DNA from: Pseudomonas cannabina
GTDB taxonomy: Bacteria; Pseudomonadota; Gammaproteobacteria; Pseudomonadales; Pseudomonadaceae
NCBI RefSeq assembly: GCF_900100365.1
Contig: NZ_FNKU01000001.1
Coordinates: forward strand, 1,488,001-1,552,000
Length of the DNA: 64,000 nucleotides
Direction: 5' to 3'
A model generated the notes under the pieces. That model was given only the letters and a program-made list of their open reading frames with translations, searched no databases and was not told where the DNA came from. A program made the position numbers and the translations under genes. Shown here in pieces: positions 1-8,056 of the stretch; the stretch's first letter is position 1, and each line of letters starts with the position of its first letter.

Positions 1-2
1 TT

Positions 3-200
3 CTGCGCGTGAAAGGCTTTGCTGCGATTCCGGGCAAACCGATGCGCCTGCTGATTCAAGGCGTGGGCACGCGTTTCGACAAGCATTTTGACCGCGCCTG
101 GCGTGCCGATGAAGTGCGTGCCACGCATCTGGTGCTGATTGGCCAGGAGTTGGACGCCGTGGCACTGCAAACTCAGCTCAACGCTGCGATTGCCGGCTGA
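3..200 (+). CDS. cobW: CobW-type GTPase, C-terminal fragment
   Basis: Only the last 65 or so residues are in the window; the frame is open from base 3 and the gene begins upstream. The tail holds the pattern of the CobW C-terminal domain (KGFAAIPGKPMRLLIQGVG, then a segment around THLVLIGQELD). CobW proteins are P-loop GTPase metallochaperones; family members next to cobN are thought to deliver cobalt to the aerobic cobaltochelatase. The stop is followed three bases later by the cobN start, so the two genes are almost certainly cotranscribed. The identification rests on the tail sequence plus the cobN context; the GTPase motifs lie outside the window. Confidence 0.85.
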   Translation: MRVKGFAAIPGKPMRLLIQGVGTRFDKHFDRAWRADEVRATHLVLIGQELDAVALQTQLNAAIAG

Positions 201-203
201 CCC

Positions 204-3200
204 ATGCATTTACTGAGAACCCAGCCCGGCGGTTTTGTACCGGACGATAACATCGCCGACCTGGGACAGACGCCCGCCGAGCTGGTGATTCTCTGCAGTG
301 GCGATTCGAGCCTGGCGCTGCTGGCCGAAGCTGCTCAGCAGCTGCCCGAGGATTACCCCAGCCTGCGTCTGGCCAACCCGATGCAGGTGCAGAATCACGC
401 CTCGGTCGATCTGTATGTCGATGAGGTGCTGCGCCATGCCAAAGTCATTCTGATTTCCCTGCACGGCGGCATTGGCTACTGGCGCTACGGCGTCGAGCGC
501 TTGATGGAGCTGGCCGCGCGTGGCGTACAGGTCATTCTGGTGCCGGGTGATGACCGCCCGGACCCGGAGCTGAGTGACCTGAGCACTGTGCCGGCCACCG
601 AGCGCGACCGGCTCTGGCAATTCCTGCGTCAGGGCGGTTTGCAGAACGCACTGGATTTGTATCGCTGCATGGCCAGTCAGTGGCTGGGCCGTGATTATCC
701 GTGGGCCGAACCCCGGCCGTTGCCGCGCACCGCGGTTTATCACCCGCAACGAGCCACGGCCAGCTTGCCGGATTGGCAGGCCGACTGGCACGCGGAACAG
801 CCGGTGGTCGCGCTGCTGTTCTATCGCTCGCACCTGCAGGCCGCCAACACCGGTTTCATCGACGAATTCTGTACTCGCTTACAGGCGCAGGGCATCAACC
901 CGCTGCCCATCGCAGTCGCCAGTCTCAAGGAGCCCGCCTGCTTTGTTCAGGTGGAAAACTGGCTGGATGAAGCCGATGCCGAGCTGATCCTCAACACCAC
1001 CGGTTTCGCCCAGTCGAGCCCGGAAGCGCCGCATTTGCGGCCGTTTCGGCGCAATGTGCCGGTGATTCAGGCGATCTGTGCCCAAGACAACGAACCCGCG
1101 TGGGAGGCCAGCGAGCAGGGCCTCGGCGCGCGTGATCTGGCGATGCACATTGCCTTGCCGGAACTGGACGGGCGGATTATCAGCCGACCGATCAGCTTCA
1201 AGGATCTGGCCTGGCGTAGCGAACGCAGCCAGTCGGACGTGGTGTGCTACCGCGCCCAGCCGGACCGCATGGATTTCGTCGCGCAGCTGGCGCGGCGCTG
1301 GATCGAACTGGCGCGGCTGCCCAATGCCGACAAACGTGTGGCACTGATTCTCGCCAATTACCCGACCCGCGATGGGCGGATCGGCAATGGGGTCGGCCTG
1401 GATACGCCCGCTGCGGCGCTGAATATCCTGCGTGCCATGCAGGCCGAGGGTTATCCGCTGGCGCAGTTGCCGGACAGCGGCACCGAGCTGATCCAGCAAT
1501 TGCTGGGTGGCGTGACCAACGACCTGGATAGCATTGACCAGCGACCCTGCCAACAAAGCATGGCGCTGGATGAATACCTGGCGGCGTTCCACGAACTGCC
1601 GCAGAGCAACCGTGATGCGGTGACTGCCCGCTGGGGTGCGCCGGATGCCGATCCGATGTTTCGCGGTGGCCGGATGATGATCGCTGGCCTGCGCTTCGGC
1701 CTGACCTTCGTCGGCATTCAGCCGGCGCGGGGTTATCAGGTCGATCCGAGCGCGGTCTACCACGACCCGGATTTGGTGCCGCCGCATGGCTATCTGGCGT
1801 TCTACTTCTGGTTGCGCAAGGCCTATGGCGCGCATGCCGTGGTGCATGTCGGCAAGCACGGCAATCTGGAATGGCTGCCGGGCAAGGGTGTCGGGCTGTC
1901 GCGAACCTGCTGGCCGGACGCTGTGCTGGGCGCGATGCCCAATATCTACCCGTTCATCGTCAATGACCCGGGCGAGGGCGCCCAGGCCAAGCGCCGTACG
2001 CAGGCGGTGATCATCGACCACCTGATGCCACCGCTGACCCGTGCCGAAACCTATGGCCCGTTGCGTGATCTGGAACTGCTGGCCGACGAATTCTACGAAG
2101 CGCAGTTGCTCGATCCGCGTCGTGCCCGCGAACTGCAACGCGACATTCTCGAGCTGGTCCGCGAAACCCGCATTGATCGCGAACTGGCGCTGGACGTGTC
2201 TACTGACAGCGATGCCGATGCGGCGGTCTGGCTGCCGCGTCTGGACACGTACCTGTGTGACTTGAAGGAATCGCAGATTCGCGACGGCCTGCACATTTTC
2301 GGTCAGTCACCGGAAGGTCGTCTGCGCACCGACACACTGCTGGCCCTGCTGCGCATCCCGCGTGGCGACGGGCGCGGGGCGCAGTCGAGTCTGTTACGTG
2401 CCCTGAGCAAAGCCTTCCAGCTAAGTTTCGACCCGCTGGACTGCGAACTGGCCGAACCCTGGACCGGCGAACGTCCGGCTGCGTTGCTGGCGGTCAGCAC
2501 CGACCCGTGGCGCAGCGCCGGGGATGCTCGCGAACGGCTTGAGCTTTATGCGGCCGCGCTTATCGAGCGCGTGATGCGCGGTGAAGACCTGCATGACGTG
2601 CCGGCACATGATGACCTGTCGCTGATTCTCGACAGCCTGCGCGAAGTCGTCGCACCACGGCTGGATGCCTGCGGCCCCGGCGAAATGCAGGGCCTGCTCG
2701 ATGCGTTGAGCGGCCGCTTCGTTCCGGCCGGGCCCAGTGGCGCGCCAAGCCGTGGGCGTCTGGACGTGCTGCCGACCGGGCGTAATTTCTTCAGCGTGGA
2801 CGTGCGCAACCTGCCGACCACCACGGCCTGGCGCATCGGTTTTCAGTCGGCCAACCTGCTGCTGGAACGCCACCTTCAGGATCACGGCGACCATTTGCGC
2901 CAGTTGGGCCTGTCCGTCTGGGGTACGGCGACCATGCGCACCGGTGGCGATGATATCGCTCAGGCCATGGCCTTGATGGGCGTGCGTCCGGTCTGGGCGA
3001 CCGGCAGCCAGCGGGTCGATGATTTCGAGATTCTGCCGGTCAGCCTGCTGGACCGTCCGCGCGTGGACGTCACCTTGCGGGTGTCCGGCTTCTTCCGCGA
3101 TGCGTTCGCCAACCTGATCAAACTGTTCGACGCCGCTGTACAAGCGGTGGCTGCGCTCGACGAGCCGGATGACTTGAACCCGCTGGCGGCCAGAGTGCGT

Positions 3201-3968
3201 GAAGAGCGGCAAGCTTTCGTGGACGAAGGTTTGAGCGAGGAGGAGGCTGCACGGCAGGCCGGCTGGCGAATTTTCGGTGCCAAGCCCGGTGCCTACGGGG
3301 CGGGTGTGCAAGGCGCGATTGATGGTCGCCTGTGGCAAAGCCGCGAGGATCTTGCCGAGGTCTACCTGAATTGGGGCGGCTACGCTTACGGCGCAGCCGA
3401 CGAAGGCACCCCGGCCCGGCAACGCTTTGCCCAGCGCCTGTCCCAGGTGCAGGCTGTCCTGCAAAATCAGGACAACCGTGAGCACGACCTGCTCGATTCG
3501 AACGATTATTATCAGTTTCAGGGCGGCATGCTCGCGGCGTCGGAAAGCCTCAGCGGGCAGAAGACCGCCAGCTACCATGGCGATCATAGCCAGCCGGACC
3601 TGCCGAAGATTCGTACCCTCAAGGAAGAATTGAACCGGGTGATCCGCTCGCGTGCGGCGAACCCGAAATGGATCGAAGGGGTCAAGCGCCATGGCTACAA
3701 AGGCGCGTTCGAAATGGCCGCGACCGTGGATTTCCTGTTTGCCTTCGACGCCACCACCGAACTGATCGATGATCATCAATACGCGCTGCTGGCCGACGCG
3801 TATCTGCTCGACCCGGCGACCCGCGATTTTATCGCGCAACACAACCCCGACGCCCTGCGTGACATGACCGAGCGCATGCTCGAAGCTCAGCAGCGCGGGC
3901 TCTGGCAGGAACCCGGCGAGTATCAGCAAGCGCTGGAAGACCTGTTGTTGGACATAGAAGAGAACTGA
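204..3968 (+). CDS. cobN: Cobaltochelatase large subunit CobN
   Basis: The 1254-residue product is the expected length for CobN, the porphyrin-binding large subunit that inserts Co2+ into hydrogenobyrinate a,c-diamide in aerobic cobalamin synthesis, with ATP hydrolysis by its AAA+ partners. The CobN/BchH superfamily segment HVGKHGNLEWLPGKG is visible near residues 549-563, and the C-terminal part (SLSGQKTASYHGDHS, about residues 1115-1129) is also typical. It starts three bases after cobW and ends overlapping the next start by one base (TGATG), which indicates translational coupling to the ATPase. It is a cytoplasmic protein with no signal peptide. Confidence 0.96.
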   Translation: MHLLRTQPGGFVPDDNIADLGQTPAELVILCSGDSSLALLAEAAQQLPEDYPSLRLANPMQVQNHASVDLYVDEVLRHAKVILISLHGGIGYWRYGVERLMELAARGVQVILVPGDDRPDPELSDLSTVPATERDRLWQFLRQGGLQNALDLYRCMASQWLGRDYPWAEPRPLPRTAVYHPQRATASLPDWQADWHAEQPVVALLFYRSHLQAANTGFIDEFCTRLQAQGINPLPIAVASLKEPACFVQVENWLDEADAELILNTTGFAQSSPEAPHLRPFRRNVPVIQAICAQDNEPAWEASEQGLGARDLAMHIALPELDGRIISRPISFKDLAWRSERSQSDVVCYRAQPDRMDFVAQLARRWIELARLPNADKRVALILANYPTRDGRIGNGVGLDTPAAALNILRAMQAEGYPLAQLPDSGTELIQQLLGGVTNDLDSIDQRPCQQSMALDEYLAAFHELPQSNRDAVTARWGAPDADPMFRGGRMMIAGLRFGLTFVGIQPARGYQVDPSAVYHDPDLVPPHGYLAFYFWLRKAYGAHAVVHVGKHGNLEWLPGKGVGLSRTCWPDAVLGAMPNIYPFIVNDPGEGAQAKRRTQAVIIDHLMPPLTRAETYGPLRDLELLADEFYEAQLLDPRRARELQRDILELVRETRIDRELALDVSTDSDADAAVWLPRLDTYLCDLKESQIRDGLHIFGQSPEGRLRTDTLLALLRIPRGDGRGAQSSLLRALSKAFQLSFDPLDCELAEPWTGERPAALLAVSTDPWRSAGDARERLELYAAALIERVMRGEDLHDVPAHDDLSLILDSLREVVAPRLDACGPGEMQGLLDALSGRFVPAGPSGAPSRGRLDVLPTGRNFFSVDVRNLPTTTAWRIGFQSANLLLERHLQDHGDHLRQLGLSVWGTATMRTGGDDIAQAMALMGVRPVWATGSQRVDDFEILPVSLLDRPRVDVTLRVSGFFRDAFANLIKLFDAAVQAVAALDEPDDLNPLAARVREERQAFVDEGLSEEEAARQAGWRIFGAKPGAYGAGVQGAIDGRLWQSREDLAEVYLNWGGYAYGAADEGTPARQRFAQRLSQVQAVLQNQDNREHDLLDSNDYYQFQGGMLAASESLSGQKTASYHGDHSQPDLPKIRTLKEELNRVIRSRAANPKWIEGVKRHGYKGAFEMAATVDFLFAFDATTELIDDHQYALLADAYLLDPATRDFIAQHNPDALRDMTERMLEAQQRGLWQEPGEYQQALEDLLLDIEEN

Positions 3969-4996
3969 TGACCTTGCCTGACTCAAGCCCGAGCGACACT
4001 CCACATTTTCCGCTGGCTGCGGTGGTCGGTGCCGATGACCTGAAGCTGGCCCTGTGCCTGACCGCCATCGATCCGCGCATTGGCGGCGTCCTGATCGAGG
4101 GGCCCCGCGGCATGGCCAAGTCGACCCTGGCGCGCGGCCTGGCTGATCTGCTGGCCAGCGGTCAGTTCGTCACCTTGCCGTTGGGGGCCACCGAAGAGCG
4201 GTTGGTCGGCACGCTCGATCTGGATGCCGCACTGGCCGAGGGCCGAGCGCGTTTCTCGCCGGGCGTGCTGGCCAAGGCTGACGGTGGCGTGCTGTACGTC
4301 GATGAAGTCAACCTGCTCGCCGATCATCTGGTTGATCTGTTGCTGGACGTTGCCGCCAGCGGCGTCAATCAGGTCGAGCGCGATGGCATTTCCCATCGCC
4401 ACGCTGCGCGCTTCGTGCTGATTGGCACCATGAACCCGGAAGAAGGCGAATTGCGCCCGCAGTTGCTGGATCGTTTTGGCTTGAACGTGGCGCTGAGCGG
4501 TCAGACCCAACCGGCCGAGCGCAGCCTGATCATCCGTCGGCGTCTGGATTTCGATGCCGATCCAGTGGTTTTTTGCCAGCACTGGCAGGCGCAGCAGGAC
4601 GACCTGAAGCTTCGTTGTGAACAGGCGCGTCTGCTGCTGCCAGGCATCGAGCTGGATGATCATTCCTTGGCCGAGATCACCGAACGCTGTTTCGCGGCGG
4701 GGGTCGACGGCATGCGCGCCGATCTGGTCTGGTTGCGGGCTGCTCGTGCGCATGCCGCGTGGCGTGGTGCGGGCCAGATCGAAGAGCAAGACATTGAAGC
4801 GGTGGCCGAATTCGCTTTGCGCCACCGCCGTCGCGAACCCACTCCGCCGCCACACAATCAAGACGCACCGCCGCCTGATTCGTCTCCCAGGCCAGACAAA
4901 CCAGAGGGCGGGCAGGGCAGTTGGGGCGAGTTGCCAGCTCAGGCGGTGATTACCGGTTCTCGTCGCGAAGTGCCGAGTTGGCCAAAAAAGCCTTAG
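3968..4996 (+). CDS. ChlI/BchI-like AAA+ ATPase subunit of the cobaltochelatase
   Basis: The 342-residue zero-frame product is an AAA+ ATPase of the magnesium-chelatase I type. Walker A is GPRGMAKST near residue 44, Walker B is GGVLYVDEVNLL near 106-117, and a sensor region follows (IGTMNPEEGELRPQLLDRF). In bacteria that have cobN with ChlI/ChlD-like proteins rather than CobS/CobT, these supply the chelatase ATPase. The tail from about residue 292 is rich in Pro, Asp and Gln, like the linker that joins AAA+ and VWA domains in ChlD. The frame ends at TAG 4994-4996 immediately after an A AAA AAG heptamer, so part of the ribosomes probably shift into the downstream VWA frame. No RBS-led separate start for that VWA domain is visible. 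Confidence 0.93.
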   Translation: MTLPDSSPSDTPHFPLAAVVGADDLKLALCLTAIDPRIGGVLIEGPRGMAKSTLARGLADLLASGQFVTLPLGATEERLVGTLDLDAALAEGRARFSPGVLAKADGGVLYVDEVNLLADHLVDLLLDVAASGVNQVERDGISHRHAARFVLIGTMNPEEGELRPQLLDRFGLNVALSGQTQPAERSLIIRRRLDFDADPVVFCQHWQAQQDDLKLRCEQARLLLPGIELDDHSLAEITERCFAAGVDGMRADLVWLRAARAHAAWRGAGQIEEQDIEAVAEFALRHRRREPTPPPHNQDAPPPDSSPRPDKPEGGQGSWGELPAQAVITGSRREVPSWPKKP

Positions 4997-5661
4997 GCAT
5001 CCGCCCTCGCGCTGCAAAGGGGGCGGATGCCATTCCCCGTCCCGGTCGACTGGCCGCCGGTAGACAAGGTGCCGTTCGCGCAGGTGCCGACGGCCCGGTG
5101 CGATGGCTACCGACGCTGCTGAAGGGGCGCCCGAAAAGTCGCAAGGATCTGGTGCGTCAGCCGCGCAGTGCTCGCCCGAGTGAATTGTTGCTGGTGATCG
5201 TCGATGCCTCGGCCTCAACGCGTCGTCACCAAGCGCTGAGCCAAGCCAAAGGCCTGCTTTCGCAAGTATTCGATGATGCCTATCGGCGCCGCGCGCGGCT
5301 GGCTCTGCTGACCGCGAGTGGCACTGCACCGCGCTGGCAGCATCAGGGCCTCAAGGCGTCAACAGCACTCACTCCATGGCTGGATGGACTGGGCGCGGGG
5401 GGTGGCACACCGCTGTCCGCCGCGCTTGAACAAGCCATGACCTGGCTGGCACAACGTCAAAAACGCCACCCCTCGGAACAGCATCGCGTACTGGTACTGA
5501 CCGACGGCAGAATCAAGCAACTGCCAGCGCTGCCGACATTCGCCTGCGCCACCCTGCTGATCGACATCGAAAAAGGCCCGGTCCGATTGGGAAGAGCAAA
5601 AGAACTGGCATCAACCCTCGGCGCCGAATATCGGCACATCGACGAGCTGAAGCGGGTCTGA
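4921..5661 (+). CDS. VWA-domain (ChlD-like) chelatase subunit, probably made as a -1 frameshift fusion
   Basis: The open frame can begin at TTG 4921, but no ATG or GTG with a ribosome binding site precedes the conserved sequence. The most economical product is join(3968..4990, 4990..5661), a 564-residue AAA+-linker-VWA protein like ChlD/BchD. The VWA domain shows the MIDAS residues DASAS (IVDASAST), the Thr loop GGGTPL and the TDGR aspartate. The segment from GRLAAGRQGAVRAG to the VWA domain matches the ChlD linker and is encoded partly upstream of any plausible internal start. Such a fusion would form the second ring of the cobaltochelatase, with the short product acting as the ChlI-like ring. 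An independent start at TTG 4921, TTG 4978 or GTG 5098 is the alternative. Confidence 0.85.
   Translation: MGRVASSGGDYRFSSRSAELAKKALGIRPRAAKGADAIPRPGRLAAGRQGAVRAGADGPVRWLPTLLKGRPKSRKDLVRQPRSARPSELLLVIVDASASTRRHQALSQAKGLLSQVFDDAYRRRARLALLTASGTAPRWQHQGLKASTALTPWLDGLGAGGGTPLSAALEQAMTWLAQRQKRHPSEQHRVLVLTDGRIKQLPALPTFACATLLIDIEKGPVRLGRAKELASTLGAEYRHIDELKRV
4984..5031 (+). promoter_or_regulatory. Programmed -1 ribosomal frameshift signal (slippery heptamer plus hairpin)
   Basis: Bases 4984-4990 read A AAA AAG in the zero frame (codons AAA and AAG), the same heptamer used by E. coli dnaX. The zero-frame stop TAG follows at 4994-4996. A perfect 11-bp stem is formed by 4996-5006 (GGCATCCGCCC) and 5021-5031 (GGGCGGATGCC) around a 14-base loop, starting five bases after the heptamer, which is the spacing used by known stimulatory hairpins. 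A -1 slip enters the VWA frame at codon 4990-4992. The geometry is seen directly; the frameshifting itself is inferred. Frameshifting in chlD-type chelatase genes has been reported in other bacteria. Confidence 0.85.
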
Positions 5662-5690
5662 GCGGCTGATTCGTATGCGTGCCAAGGCTT

Positions 5691-6042
5691 CGGCACGATA
5701 GCCAATGCAATCAAACCGCTTTTGATGTGCTTTTCAACCACAATGGCACTGACGACGCAAATTGCGACGTAAGTGACGGCTGAGTCTTGACGCTGATCCG
5801 GGGGATGCGAGGCAGGACGCCGAGCAAGCCGCATCCGGGCCAAGGATGGCCCGTTGCGGCGGCCCCCGGATCAGTGTCAGGGCGAAGGAACCCGACGAAG
5901 TCGGGCCGGAAACGGAGCCGGGATTTTGGTTACTTTGATCCTTCAAAGTCACTCGCCGAGGGGCGAAAAAGTGCCTTGAGCCTTAAACAAATATCCCTGA
6001 CATCGCGGAACCGCTGAGTGACGCGGAGCGTCGGCACGATAG
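5691..6042. repeat. Structured dispersed repeat unit in a 473-bp gene-free gap
   Basis: The gap 5662-6134 has no convincing gene. It holds a 12-bp perfect inverted repeat (5793-5804 CTGATCCGGGGG and 5863-5874 CCCCCGGATCAG) enclosing shorter hairpins, including GGGCC/GGCCC near 5837-5853. It is followed by a segment (5880-5960) that I recall as a recurrent intergenic sequence in Pseudomonas chromosomes, often misannotated as a ~75-residue ORF. The 12-mer TCGGCACGATAG occurs on both sides (5690-5701 and 6031-6042), flanking the unit as a direct repeat. The inverted and direct repeats are seen; membership of a dispersed family is from memory and needs a genome self-comparison. Confidence 0.5.
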
Positions 6043-6134
6043 TCAAAGCAAGCAAAGCGCCTCATGCCCAGAAACCTGAAAGCTCCGCTTCCAGACTCCC
6101 ATGGGCCTGCGAGTAAGCCTCGCACAAAGCGTGA

Positions 6135-6401
6135 TCAGGCCGGCATAGTCCAAGGCATCAAGTCATACCCTTCATTACTGATTTCCGCACGGGCCTGTTC
6201 CAGAACGCTGGCCAACTGCTGCTTGTCCGAATAAGTACTGCTCGGAATCTGCTTGCGGCCAATACGGTTACTGGTGCGATCGATCACCGTCAGGCTCAAC
6301 TCGCCGTTACCGTCCTGTGGTGCCCAGGCAACACACTGGAAAGGTTCAAAAGCGTGTCCAGCGATCAGAAGTGCATCGTTGAAGCGCAGTGGGGCGTTCA
6401 T
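6135..6401 (-). CDS. Conserved hypothetical small protein
   Basis: This encodes an 88-residue protein starting MNAPLRFNDALLIAGHAF. The open frame extends further upstream, but the start at 6401 is chosen because a GAGGAAA ribosome binding site lies directly before it (6408-6413 on the complement) and the upstream residues look like translated leader. There is no signal peptide, membrane segment or recognised domain; the middle is beta-strand-like (GELSLTVIDRTSNRIG) and the C-terminus is helical. I do not recognise a function. It is divergent from the enhancer-binding-protein-like regulator that starts at 6731, separated by a 329-bp gap, and the two may share a promoter region. Confidence 0.7.
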   Translation of the reverse strand: MNAPLRFNDALLIAGHAFEPFQCVAWAPQDGNGELSLTVIDRTSNRIGRKQIPSSTYSDKQQLASVLEQARAEISNEGYDLMPWTMPA

Positions 6402-6730
6402 GGTCGTTTCCTCAAGTGCCCGTATCAATTCAGTCACGTCGGTGCGCTGACCGTCCGGCTGGTTACTTGTATTGATGAGCGACAAGGGGACCTGAGTCAC
6501 ACGCTTAACCGGAAAAATCCTGAAATTTTTTTCACCCGCCCCCGGCGCGTGCAAGGCCGGGTCGGCCAGACAGGCGCGCGCTACATAATCACATTTGGTT
6601 ATGACGATTAGATCCAAACGGTACAAGGGAGCGTCAAATATTTGCTAACGTAATATTCGGGCTCGCCAACATGCTGTTTATAAAACATTTTTAAAAATCC
6701 CCATTCGACGCCGGGCGCCAAGGAACCTAT
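6402..6730. other. Divergent intergenic region (329 bp)
   Basis: This gap separates the small minus-strand gene from the + strand regulator. The right part (about 6640-6700) is AT-rich and probably holds the regulator promoter; an AAGGAA ribosome binding site lies at about 6719-6724. No hairpin, operator or additional ORF could be supported. Confidence 0.4.
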
Positions 6731-8056
6731 ATGCATGAAACGGCCCCCGCGCGACGTCTGCTGATGATCGATCCAGACGAGGCGTGCCAGCACCTGATCC
6801 CGATCCTGCAAGCTGCCGGATGGACGGTCGAGAGCAGCACACTGGATACTGACCCTGTCGATGACTATGACGTCGGCTTGATCCACTTGAAAGCCACACA
6901 TTTCGAACACCTCGACACACTTGAAAAACGGATCACCCGTGAGGCTACCCGCTGGGTCGCGCTGCTAACCGCCAACGACCTGCGACGCGAGCGAATCGGT
7001 GATTTTGTCTGCCAATGGTTTTTCGATTTTCAAACCGTGCCGCTCGATGCAGAGCGCATGCAGGCTACTCTGGACAAAGCGTTCGACAGTGCACTGTCAA
7101 ACACGCAAAACAGGGGGCTTGCACCTCAGGGCGAACCGGAAATGCTCGGCGACAGCCGGCTGACGCGGGAACTGCGGCGTCTGTTGAGCAAGCTGGCACC
7201 CACTGAGTCGCCGGTGCTGATCCGTGGCGAGCGCGGCACCGGCAAGGCATTGATCGCACGGAGCCTGCATGCCCAGTCCCGGCGTCGTGACAAACCGTTC
7301 GTCACGGTCGATTGTGCTGCCATTGCCGAACATCTGATCCACGCCGAGTTGTTTGGCCATGAAGCGGGTGCTGTCGAGGGCCTGTCGGAGCGCAGGATCG
7401 GGCGTATCGCGGCGGCGGATGGCGGCACATTACTGCTTGAAAACATCGGTGATCTGCCGTTGGAAACCCAGGCGGATCTGTTGCGCTTTCTGGAGGACGG
7501 GCAGCTTCAGCGACTTGGCAGCAACGAGCCGGTCAGTGTGGACGTCCGGGTGCTGGCTGCCACCGAGGCAGACCTCGAAACGGCCATTCGTAAAAAGCGT
7601 TTTCGAGAGGATTTGTATTATCGGCTCAACGTGTTGCAGGTGGGCACTGCGCCACTGCGCGAACGGCATGGCGATCTGGCGCTGCTGGCCAATCATTTTG
7701 CTCATATCTACAGCCAGGAAAGTGGCCGACGGGCACGCAGTTTCAGTCAGGACGCGCTCATAGCCCTTGGCAAGCACGACTGGCCGGGCAATGTCAGTGA
7801 ACTGGCCAATCGGGTGCGAAGAGGGCTGGTGCTGGCGGAAGGCAGGCAGATCGAAGCGGTCAATCTGGGGTTGCCGGGCGACGATGACGTGGCTGGCAGC
7901 ATGAGCACTCTGGAGGAGTACAAATCCCGTGCCGAACGTCAGGCGTTGTGTGATGTGCTGACGCGTCACAGCGACAACCTGAGCATGGCCGCCAAGGTGC
8001 TAGGGATTTCGCGACCGACCTTCTACCGTTTGTTGCACAAGCATCAGATCCGCTGA
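6731..8056 (+). CDS. Atypical enhancer-binding-protein-like regulator (VpsR-like), degenerate AAA+ motifs
   Basis: The 441-residue protein has a receiver-like N-terminal domain (about 1-115) without a clear phosphoacceptor pattern, an AAA+ domain (about 135-370) and a Fis-type helix-turn-helix at the C-terminus (NLSMAAKVLGISRPTFYRLL). Walker A is intact (GERGTGKA, about 165-172). The sigma-54-contacting GAFTGA loop is replaced by GAVEGL (near 210). Walker B, usually LFLDEIG, reads LLLENIG (near 233), so both acidic residues are altered. Regulators of this type, such as Vibrio VpsR, can act without sigma-54. I infer a sigma-70-dependent activator or repressor, possibly ligand-responsive; the target is unknown. 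Its last 57 bases overlap the convergent kinase gene. Confidence 0.85.
   Translation: MHETAPARRLLMIDPDEACQHLIPILQAAGWTVESSTLDTDPVDDYDVGLIHLKATHFEHLDTLEKRITREATRWVALLTANDLRRERIGDFVCQWFFDFQTVPLDAERMQATLDKAFDSALSNTQNRGLAPQGEPEMLGDSRLTRELRRLLSKLAPTESPVLIRGERGTGKALIARSLHAQSRRRDKPFVTVDCAAIAEHLIHAELFGHEAGAVEGLSERRIGRIAAADGGTLLLENIGDLPLETQADLLRFLEDGQLQRLGSNEPVSVDVRVLAATEADLETAIRKKRFREDLYYRLNVLQVGTAPLRERHGDLALLANHFAHIYSQESGRRARSFSQDALIALGKHDWPGNVSELANRVRRGLVLAEGRQIEAVNLGLPGDDDVAGSMSTLEEYKSRAERQALCDVLTRHSDNLSMAAKVLGISRPTFYRLLHKHQIR

Noticed and set aside
879..2294. Long open frame (471 codons) on the minus strand opposite cobN
   Set aside because: It mirrors third-position GC bias of cobN; no ribosome binding site or recognisable domain, and cobN is certain.
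2421..4004. Minus-strand frame of 527 codons opposite the end of cobN
   Set aside because: Same GC-rich shadow effect; its residues show no family pattern.
5787..6017. 76-codon ORF in the structured repeat
   Set aside because: It spans the inverted repeat and matches the sort of spurious ORF seen over dispersed repeats.
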